Below are positions 48,409-54,634 of a stretch of 64,000 nt of DNA, one piece after another. The notes beneath the pieces are model-generated. The model saw only the letters and a program-made list of their open reading frames with translations. It did not search any database and had not been told where the DNA came from. Both the position numbers and the translations under genes were made by a program. The stretch is from positions 2,788,149 to 2,852,148 of the forward strand of contig NZ_JAULBL010000002.1 of NCBI RefSeq assembly GCF_030512175.1, in the 5' to 3' direction. Every line of letters starts with the position of its first letter. The first letter of the stretch is position 1. Source of the stretch: Paeniglutamicibacter sulfureus. Lineage in GTDB: Bacteria; Actinomycetota; Actinomycetes; Actinomycetales; Micrococcaceae.

Positions 48409-49029
48409 ATGAGCGACCTGCCCGAAGTTACCCGAATTGCGGCCGAGCCCAACACCGGCGCGCCCCGCCGCGTCATCGTAGCCGAGGACGAGACCCTGAT
48501 CCGCTTGGACATTGTCGAGATCCTGCGCGGAGAGGGATATGAGGTGGTTGCCGAGGCTGACAACGGCGAAAAGGCCATCGAGCTGGCTCGGGAGCACAAG
48601 CCGGACCTGGTGCTGATGGACGTCAAGATGCCGGTCATGGATGGCATCACCGCTGCCGAGACCATCGTCAAGGAACGCATTGCCCCGGTGGTGCTGTTGA
48701 CCGCCTTCAGCCAAAAGGAGCTGGTGGAACGTGCCCGCGAGGCAGGTGCCATGGCCTACGTCGTCAAGCCGTTCACCCCGGCCGACCTGGTCCCCGCCAT
48801 CGAGATCGCGATTTCCCGCCACGAGGAAATACGCGCCCTTGAAAAGGAAGTCGGAGACCTCACCGAGCAGTTCGCGACCCGCAAGCTGGTCGAACGCGCC
48901 AAGAGCCTGCTGACGACCAAGATGGGTCTGACCGAGCCGGAGGCATTCCGCTGGATCCAGAAAACCTCGATGGATCGCCGCCTGTCCATGCGTGAAGTAG
49001 CAGAGACCGTCATCGACCAGGTCAAGTAG
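48409..49029 (+). CDS. pdtaR: Response regulator with ANTAR RNA-binding domain (PdtaR-like)
   Basis: 206 residues. The receiver domain (about 21-140) has the acid pocket VAEDETLIR, the phospho-acceptor D71 in LVLMDVKMPVMDG, the T/S in VVLLTAF and the conserved lysine in YVVKPFTP. The C-terminal ANTAR domain (about 145-205) has RKLVERAKSLLTTKMGLTEPEAFRWIQKTSMDRRLSMREVAETVI. Such regulators act by binding hairpins in nascent RNA (antitermination); the M. tuberculosis homologue is PdtaR. Its partner kinase is not in the window. Confidence 0.92.
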   Translation: MSDLPEVTRIAAEPNTGAPRRVIVAEDETLIRLDIVEILRGEGYEVVAEADNGEKAIELAREHKPDLVLMDVKMPVMDGITAAETIVKERIAPVVLLTAFSQKELVERAREAGAMAYVVKPFTPADLVPAIEIAISRHEEIRALEKEVGDLTEQFATRKLVERAKSLLTTKMGLTEPEAFRWIQKTSMDRRLSMREVAETVIDQVK

Positions 49030-49051
49030 CCGTACCCAAGAGACGCACCAT

Positions 49052-49091
49052 ACGGGGCCGCGGGAACCACTTGATGGTTCCCGCGGCCCCG
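49052..49091 (+). terminator. Terminator after the pdtaR-like gene
   Basis: ACGGGGCCGCGGGAACCA (49052-49069) and its complement (49074-49091) form an 18-bp stem with a 4-nt loop, followed by CTTCGTT. Confidence 0.9.
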
Positions 49092-49209
49092 TCTTCGTTC
49101 CACCCCCCCTGGACGCCGAAATCAGGTTGCATCGATCGGCCGCACCCCAGAGGCAATGGCAGCAAGCTGTCACGATGAAAGGGCGACCGTGCCAAACCCG
49201 GATTCGCCG

Positions 49210-49918
49210 ATGGGTGAACGATTCGAACTCTCCGGCGCCATTGACGGCAACAGCCAGCGGGCCGCGGTGAACCAGGTTGGTGCGTCGCTGCGCAGGCTGG
49301 TCGTCAACGGGGTTGAACTCGTCCAGGGCTATCCGCAGGAAATCGCGGCCCCTCGGCTGCCGGCATTGCGCTGGTTCCTTGGCCCCACCGGGTGGCCGGG
49401 GGTGCATGGTCCTACCGGGTCCATGATGAGCAGCTTGCGATCGCGGAGCCAGCCCGCGGCAACGCCATTCATGGCCTATTGCGGCATCGCAGCTATCGTC
49501 AGATCGAACGCACCATAGGCAGCGTGCTGCTGGCGGCGGATATTTCGCCTGCGCCGGGGTACCCCTTCGAACTGGCCACGTCGGTGCACTAAGAGTTGCT
49601 GGCAACCGGACTCCAGGTCACCCACACCCGTGGACCGGGCTGCGCTTCGAAGCCGACGGAAGCAGCAAGCACGGCCTGCAGTCACCCGACGGGAGCCGGG
49701 TGGAACTGCACATGGACGCGAATTTCAAGTTCATCCAGGTGTTCACCGCCCCGGCGTTCCCGGGTACCGGGGGACCGGTGCGTGCCGTCGCCCTGGGGCC
49801 GATGACCGCGCCGGCAAATGCCTTCAACAACGGGATGGGCCTGCGCTGGCTGGCTCCGGGCGAGACCTGGGAAGCCTCGTGGGGGATTGTGCACAGGTCC
49901 CCGCAGTCCTTCCGATGA
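49210..49918 (+). pseudogene. Aldose 1-epimerase family protein, broken
   Basis: Three fragments of one aldose 1-epimerase lie in order. (1) GERFELSGAIDGNS to VELVQGYPQEIAAP in the first frame from ATG 49210. (2) After a frameshift near 49350, GIALVPWPHRVAGGAW to YPFELATSVH in another frame. (3) After an in-frame TAA at 49590-49592, which a TAC (Tyr) would restore, ELLATGLQVTHTR continues, then a jump to GLRFEADG and VELHMDANFKFIQVFTAPAFPG to WEASWGI. The catalytic middle (about 80 residues with the conserved His and Asp) is deleted near 49630. The enzyme is dead. Confidence 0.88.
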
Positions 49919-49967
49919 ATAATGGACTCGAGAACAGTTAAACCGCGTGGAAGGAAACCGAAACCTG

Positions 49968-50396
49968 ATGAAAACCCAAGGTGTAGTCCTGAGCCTAGCC
50001 GTGACGGATGCCGGGCGTTCGCTGGCCTTTTACCGCGACGTTGTGGGTATTGAGGGCGCGAAGCCGGCCATGGGCATGGTTTGCCTGGAAATGCCGGGGA
50101 TGACGATCTTTTTGGCCGAGACCGAGGCGTTCACGAAGTACTCGCGTGAAGCCATGCGCACGCCGTTGCTTCCCGTTCCTGCCACCGACGCCTTCCTTAG
50201 CTGTGCCATCAGCACCGTGGCAGAGGTCGACGACATCCTTGCCGCCGTTGCCGGATCGGCCGGGAAGGCATTCGCTCCCCATGAGATTAAGCACGTCAAT
50301 GGCCGGATGCAGTATGTTGGCACCTTTGCCGATCCCGACGGCCACCTCTGGCAGTTGGTTTGCAATCTCACCGATGTGCACGGGAATGCCGTCTAG
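49968..50396 (+). CDS. VOC family protein (glyoxalase/bleomycin resistance fold)
   Basis: 142-residue protein of the vicinal-oxygen-chelate superfamily with two beta-alpha-beta-beta-beta units: GVVLSLAVTDAGRSLAFYRDVVGI (residues 5-28) and the C-terminal YVGTFADPDGHLWQLVCNL. It resembles the PhnB/lactoylglutathione lyase-like group whose members have many functions, so no substrate can be given. ATG 49968 with GGAAGGAAA upstream. It stands next to the dead epimerase gene. Confidence 0.85.
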   Translation: MKTQGVVLSLAVTDAGRSLAFYRDVVGIEGAKPAMGMVCLEMPGMTIFLAETEAFTKYSREAMRTPLLPVPATDAFLSCAISTVAEVDDILAAVAGSAGKAFAPHEIKHVNGRMQYVGTFADPDGHLWQLVCNLTDVHGNAV

Positions 50397-50414
50397 CGAC
50401 GCCCGGACTCCTCG

Positions 50415-51035
50415 TTATTCGAAGCGAGAGGGATCGCCCAGTCCCACGCGGGCAATGACGGCCTCGCCGCTGGAGTAGTCGACCACGGTGGTCGGCTCGA
50501 TGCCGCATTCCCCCGAATCAATGACGCCTTCGACCACATGGTCCAGCGCTTCCTTGATTTCCCATCCCTGCGTCATCGGATCCTCATCGCCCGGAAGCAA
50601 CAGCGTGCTGGAGAGAATTGGCTCGCCGAGTTCCTCCAGCAAGGCGCGCACCACCGGATTATCGGGGATGCGCACGCCAATCGTTTTTTTCTTGGCATGC
50701 ATGAGGCGCCGCGGCACCTCCTTGGTCGCCGGGAGGATGAATGTGTAGCTGCCCGGGGTGACCGCCTTGATGTTGCGGAACACCTGGTTGTTTACCTCCA
50801 CGTACTGGCCCAGCTGGGCAAAGTCCTTGCAGACCAGCGTGAAGTGGTGCTTGTCGCCGACCTGGCGAATCATCCGGATCCGGTCCAGCGCCGCGTGGTT
50901 GCCGATCTGGGCACCCAATGCATAGCAGGAATCGGTCGGGTAGGCGATCAGCCCGCCATCGCGTATCAGGTCCACGGCCTGCGCAATCGCACGTGGCTGC
51001 GGGTTATCGGGGTGTACGTCAAAGAATCTGGCCAT
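50415..51035 (-). CDS. L-threonylcarbamoyladenylate synthase family protein (YrdC/YciO)
   Basis: 206-residue Sua5/YciO/YrdC-fold protein; proper TsaC/Sua5 makes threonylcarbamoyl-AMP for t6A tRNA modification. LIRDGGLIAYPTDSCYALGAQIGN (about 23-46), KKTIGVRIPD (about 115-124), and LSSTLLLPG are the family sites. It has RQVGDKHHFTLVCKD in place of the KxR...P segment, which leans to the YciO branch, whose function is less certain. ATG 51035. It is convergent with the VOC gene (18 bp). Confidence 0.85.
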   Translation of the reverse strand: MARFFDVHPDNPQPRAIAQAVDLIRDGGLIAYPTDSCYALGAQIGNHAALDRIRMIRQVGDKHHFTLVCKDFAQLGQYVEVNNQVFRNIKAVTPGSYTFILPATKEVPRRLMHAKKKTIGVRIPDNPVVRALLEELGEPILSSTLLLPGDEDPMTQGWEIKEALDHVVEGVIDSGECGIEPTTVVDYSSGEAVIARVGLGDPSRFE

Positions 51036-51382
51036 TGAACGAGCTTACGGCTCCGCGCCGATTCGCGCACCAAAACACCTGAACCATCTCCATCGCTCTC
51101 CTCCATTGCAAGTGTGGGCCCGAAGTCTCCGTGCCTACCTGGCCGGGACGGGCTGTCCGTGAAGTCGCTCACGTTGAAGCGGCGGTGCCCCCGCGCAGTG
51201 CCTAACCACGGGCGGCTGAGGTGTGCCGAGCCCCTCCCCGGGAAATTGACTAGATCGGAGCAGGCCATATGATGAATCTGCGACTTAGGTGAACGGAACC
51301 CCAACATTGGGTAAACAATGCGGGACTTCGGAGTAGCCAGCGCGACTCGGCCCTCGCCCGCAATCCCACGATTGGTTTATAC
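51036..51382. other. Gap between the YrdC-like gene and pit
   Basis: 347 bp with no coding frame of note. Its only recognised element is the PHO-box-like repeat at 51288-51316. Confidence 0.6.
51288..51316 (-). promoter_or_regulatory. PHO-box-like triple repeat upstream of pit
   Basis: On the minus strand three 7-mers with exact 4-nt spacers: GTTTACC, GTTGGGG, GTTCACC. This is the 11-nt repeat architecture of actinobacterial PhoP boxes (GTTCACC units); the outer units fit and the middle one is degenerate. It ends 67 bp before the pit ATG, so PhoP may control this gene. Confidence 0.55.
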
Positions 51383-52588
51383 ATGGATCTGACGCTTATC
51401 GTCGTCCTGGTCATTGCACTTGCCCTGTTCTTTGATTTCACCAACGGCTTCCACGACACCGCGAATGCGATGGCCACGCCGATCGCAACCGGTGCAATCA
51501 AGCCCAAGGCCGCGGTCGCGCTGGCCGCGGTCCTCAACCTTGTTGGTGCTTTCCTTTCAACAGAAGTCGCCAAGACCATCTCCGGTGGCATCATCAAGGA
51601 AGGCGGGGAGACCGGCGTGCAAATCATGCCGGCCATGATCTTCGCCGGCCTGATGGGCGCCGTCGTCTGGAACATGGTCACCTGGCTGCTGGGTCTCCCG
51701 TCCAGCTCCTCCCACGCACTCTTTGGCGGACTGATCGGTGCAGCGATCGTCGGTGCCGGCTTCGGTGCCATTGACTACAACGTGCTGATGTCCAAGGTTT
51801 TGCTCCCGGCACTGGTCGCCCCCGTGATCGCGGGAACCTCGGCGTATCTGTGCACCAAGCTTGCCTACTCGGTGACCAAGCGCCAATCCGGCCTGGCGTC
51901 CCCCAAGCGCGGCGGATTCCGCTACGGACAGATCTTCTCCTCCTCGCTCGTGGCATTGGCACACGGCACCAACGACGCCCAGAAGACCATGGGTGTCATC
52001 ACCCTGACCCTGGTGGCCTCGGGCCTGCAGGATGCGGGCACCGGCCCGCACTTCTGGGTCATCGCGACCTGTGCACTGGCCATCGCTCTGGGCACCTACA
52101 TGGGCGGCTGGCGCATTATCCGCACCATGGGTTCGGGCCTGACCGACGTCAAGCCAGCCCAGGGGTTTGCCGCCGAGACCTCCACCGCCGCAGCCATCCT
52201 GACTTCCTCGCACCTGGGCTTCGCCCTGTCGACGACGCAGGTCGCCTCCGGATCCGTGATCGGTTCCGGGCTGGGCCGCAAGGGAGCGGAAGTCCGTTGG
52301 GGAACAGCTGGACGCATCGCGGTGGGCTGGCTCTTCACACTCCCCGCGGCCGGGATCATCGGCGCCGCTGCTGCCGGGCTTGCCCACTTCGGCACCGGCG
52401 GACTGGTCATTGTGACCGTTTTGGGAGTTGGCTCCCTGTTGGTGATCTGGGTCCTTTCGCGCCGTGAACTCGTGGGCCACCACAACGCGATCAGCGATGT
52501 GGATGTCTCCGGCGCGGCAGTGAACATCCCCACCAAGAAGGAGCGTCGCAAGATGGAGCGCGCCAAGATCAAGCAGGAGGTCAAGTAG
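51383..52588 (+). CDS. pit: Inorganic phosphate transporter, PiT family
   Basis: Low-affinity phosphate (metal phosphate) symporter, 401 residues with about ten helices. The two family signatures are FTNGFHDTANAMAT (residues 19-32) and ALAHGTNDAQKTMG (about 192-205), with SSSSHALFGGLIGAA and SSHLGFALSTTQVASGSVIG as the repeated P-loops. The C-terminal tail is highly basic (KKERRKMERAKIKQ). Start ATG 51383. The next small gene overlaps its stop by one base. Confidence 0.95.
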   Translation: MDLTLIVVLVIALALFFDFTNGFHDTANAMATPIATGAIKPKAAVALAAVLNLVGAFLSTEVAKTISGGIIKEGGETGVQIMPAMIFAGLMGAVVWNMVTWLLGLPSSSSHALFGGLIGAAIVGAGFGAIDYNVLMSKVLLPALVAPVIAGTSAYLCTKLAYSVTKRQSGLASPKRGGFRYGQIFSSSLVALAHGTNDAQKTMGVITLTLVASGLQDAGTGPHFWVIATCALAIALGTYMGGWRIIRTMGSGLTDVKPAQGFAAETSTAAAILTSSHLGFALSTTQVASGSVIGSGLGRKGAEVRWGTAGRIAVGWLFTLPAAGIIGAAAAGLAHFGTGGLVIVTVLGVGSLLVIWVLSRRELVGHHNAISDVDVSGAAVNIPTKKERRKMERAKIKQEVK

Positions 52589-52827
52589 TGGCAATTCAGT
52601 GGGATGCATTCCTGATCGTCGCGGTCATCACGTGGGCCTCTGCGCTTTTCATCGTCGGCGCCTACTCGTTGGGCGTGCGCATGCTCGCCGTGGGCGAGGA
52701 CGCCCAACGCTCCGCCATGCCGGCCAGGCTTGCGGCCTACGGCTGCTTTGCGCTGTGCGGCCTGGTCGTCATCTTCGGCATCGTTCTCATCGTGCCCTCG
52801 CTCAGCGCAAGGATCCTCGGCGCCTAG
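52588..52827 (+). CDS. Small membrane protein co-transcribed with pit
   Basis: 79 residues, GTG start on the last base of the pit stop. Two transmembrane helices (about 7-29 and 49-71). No family is recognised with certainty; similar small hydrophobic proteins follow pit in other actinobacteria, suggesting an accessory role in phosphate transport, which is inference. Confidence 0.75.
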   Translation: MAIQWDAFLIVAVITWASALFIVGAYSLGVRMLAVGEDAQRSAMPARLAAYGCFALCGLVVIFGIVLIVPSLSARILGA

Positions 52828-52841
52828 GCAAAGCCGCATCG

Positions 52842-52885
52842 CACTTTCGCCCTCCCGGAACCAATGATCCGAGAGGGCGAAAGCC
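52842..52885 (+). terminator. Hairpin after the pit unit
   Basis: CTTTCGCCCTC pairs with GAGGGCGAAAG across a loop of about 16 nt, a little after the small membrane protein gene. No long T-run. Confidence 0.6.
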
Positions 52886-52961
52886 GTTTAAGCCACCTGA
52901 CTCGGCTTCCGGACCACGCCGACCCGGTGCGGATTCCTACTGCGGCGGGCCGTGGCGTGGT

Positions 52962-52967
52962 TAGGAT
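52962..52967 (+). promoter_or_regulatory. -10 element of the RibD-C reductase gene (leaderless)
   Basis: TAGGAT, 7 nt, ATG 52975. Confidence 0.45.
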
Positions 52968-52974
52968 GGGCACC

Positions 52975-53538
52975 ATGACGCAATTTAGGTATTTCGTGGC
53001 GGCCTCGACGGATGGCTACATCGCCGATGAAAACGAACGACTCGACTGGCTCATGGACTTTGACGGATTCGCCGGGCAAGCCGAAAGCTACGATGCATTC
53101 ATGCAGGAGATCGGCGCAATCGCCATGGGGGCGGACACCTATTCCTGGATGCTCAACGAAGTGCGCGACAAGTGGCCCTACCAGGGGCTTCCGGTGTGGG
53201 TCTTCGCTCACCGGGAACTGGCTGCGTTCCCGGGCGCGGACCTGACCTTTGTGCGCGGGGACGTGACCGAATGGGCCGGGGACATCGCACGCAGTGCCAA
53301 CGGGAAGGACGTCTGGGTGGTGGGCGGCGGCTCGCTGGCCGGGCAATTCGTTGACGAGGGGCTCCTCGACGAGATATTGCTCTACTCCATGCCCGTCCTG
53401 CTCGGTGGCGGGCGCCCGCTCTTTGCCATGCGTGGCACCGCCAAGCTCGATCCCACGTACACGCGTGAGTATCCGGGCGGGATTCGCGAGACCAGGTTCA
53501 TGGTGAAAAAAACCCCGGGCCAGGACCGCGAATACTAG
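52975..53538 (+). CDS. Dihydrofolate reductase-like protein (RibD C-terminal domain)
   Basis: 187-residue stand-alone RibD-C/DHFR-fold oxidoreductase. YFVAASTDGYIAD opens it, AIAMGADTYSWML is the NADPH-site helix, DVWVVGGGSLAGQFVDEGLLDEILLYSMPVLLGGGRPLF is the strongest family block. Many relatives are uncharacterised reductases found singly in actinobacteria; it is not part of riboflavin synthesis by context. Start ATG 52975, leaderless promoter; upstream frame lacks similarity. Confidence 0.85.
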   Translation: MTQFRYFVAASTDGYIADENERLDWLMDFDGFAGQAESYDAFMQEIGAIAMGADTYSWMLNEVRDKWPYQGLPVWVFAHRELAAFPGADLTFVRGDVTEWAGDIARSANGKDVWVVGGGSLAGQFVDEGLLDEILLYSMPVLLGGGRPLFAMRGTAKLDPTYTREYPGGIRETRFMVKKTPGQDREY

Positions 53539-54104
53539 GACCGCAACCCACTCGCGCGTGCCTCCAGCTCGGCCAGCCACCGCATGGTCTCCCGGGGACG
53601 GGAGAATCGTTTGACGCGTTCGGCGCCCAGCGCGGTTTCCAACTCGCGCATCTGCCGGCGCTTCGGACCGAAGCTCTTGAGGTGCCAAAGCACGATGGAG
53701 TCCCGGTCTAGCATCCTTCTCCAGGTCTCAACGTTCCCGTTGCACACCGATTCCCGGTGCTTGATCCGCTTCACTGTTCGCACCAGAAGCCGATACAGCG
53801 ACAGGGCGCGGGGATAATCGAGGCATACGACGAGGTCGGAGCGGCCGATGATGTCCTGGCGATAAGGCCCGTATGCCGAATCGAAGATCCACTGCGGGGC
53901 GTTGGCAGCCTTCAGCGCGAGAGCCTTCTGCTCCGACTGGTCTCGCTGCACCCAGCCCGGCAGCCACCCGAACTCGTCATCCACGTAATGCACCGGCATC
54001 CGCAGGATGCGTCCAAGGTCCCGGGCGAGCGTGGTTTTGCCGCTTCCGGTGGCTCCGTGGCAGAGAATGCGTTGCGGAGCCTGGCCCCCCGCTTGATCAG
54101 CCAT
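53535..54104 (-). CDS. P-loop NTPase, adenylate kinase/topology modulation-like
   Basis: 189 residues. Walker A is GATGSGKTTLAR (about 17-28). PVHYVDDEFGWLPGWVQRDQSEQ resembles small kinases of the FlaR/topology-modulation type (DNA topology modulation protein FlaR-like). SDLVVCLDYPRALSLYRLLVRTVKRIKH and WHLKSFGPKRRQ follow the same family. Biochemical target unknown. ATG 54104 overlaps the upstream thioesterase stop by 8 nt, so the pair is coupled. Confidence 0.8.
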   Translation of the reverse strand: MADQAGGQAPQRILCHGATGSGKTTLARDLGRILRMPVHYVDDEFGWLPGWVQRDQSEQKALALKAANAPQWIFDSAYGPYRQDIIGRSDLVVCLDYPRALSLYRLLVRTVKRIKHRESVCNGNVETWRRMLDRDSIVLWHLKSFGPKRRQMRELETALGAERVKRFSRPRETMRWLAELEARASGLRS

Positions 54105-54615
54105 CAAGCAGCATGTTGGTGATGCGGGAGGTGCACAGCCGCCTTCCCGCATCATCGCTGATGATGATTTCATGGGTGGTCAGCGTGCGCCCCAGGTGGA
54201 TCGGTGTGCAGACCCCGGTCACCAGGCCGGTGACCCCTGCCCTGTGGTGGGTGGCGGAAATATCCACACCGACCGGTTTCTTTTCGCCCTTGCCGTGTAC
54301 CGCCGCGGCGAAGGAACCAAGGGTCTCGGCCAAGGCCACCGAGGCGCCTCCGTGAAGGATGCCTGCGACCTGCTGGTTGCCTTCCACCGGCATGGTGGCA
54401 ACCACGCGGTCGCGAGTGATCTCCGTAAAATGGATGCCCAGCTTCTCCACCAGGGTCCCCACGCCGTGGCTGGCAAGCATCGGCCACATCGCCTCGGGTA
54501 CCCCGTGTTCGAAGAGCTGACGGGCAAAGGGATTGACCGGGTGCGCCCCGTTGGCGGCAAAGGTGCCAGATGTCTCGATGGCCGCTGCGTTGTCTTGAGT
54601 GAATTTATTGCCCAT
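54097..54615 (-). CDS. Hotdog-fold thioesterase (PaaI/MenI-like)
   Basis: 172-residue acyl-CoA thioesterase. The active-site helix is GILHGGASVALAETLGSFAA (about 84-103), preceded by VATMPVEGNQQV, and the strands GVDISATHHRAGVTGLVTGVCTPIHLGRTLTT are standard for the hotdog 4HBT/PaaI branch; the catalytic acid is the Glu in ALAETLG. A 1,4-dihydroxy-2-naphthoyl-CoA hydrolase (menaquinone) or phenylacetyl-CoA role is possible; neighbours do not decide. ATG 54615 lies 19 bp from the divergent polA start. Confidence 0.87.
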   Translation of the reverse strand: MGNKFTQDNAAAIETSGTFAANGAHPVNPFARQLFEHGVPEAMWPMLASHGVGTLVEKLGIHFTEITRDRVVATMPVEGNQQVAGILHGGASVALAETLGSFAAAVHGKGEKKPVGVDISATHHRAGVTGLVTGVCTPIHLGRTLTTHEIIISDDAGRRLCTSRITNMLLDG

Positions 54616-54621
54616 GCCAAC

Positions 54622-54627
54622 TAGGCT
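54622..54627 (+). promoter_or_regulatory. -10 element of polA (leaderless)
   Basis: TAGGCT, 7 nt, GTG 54635; the same hexamer and near-identical spacing as pyk. Confidence 0.5.
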
Positions 54628-54634
54628 GGCACCT

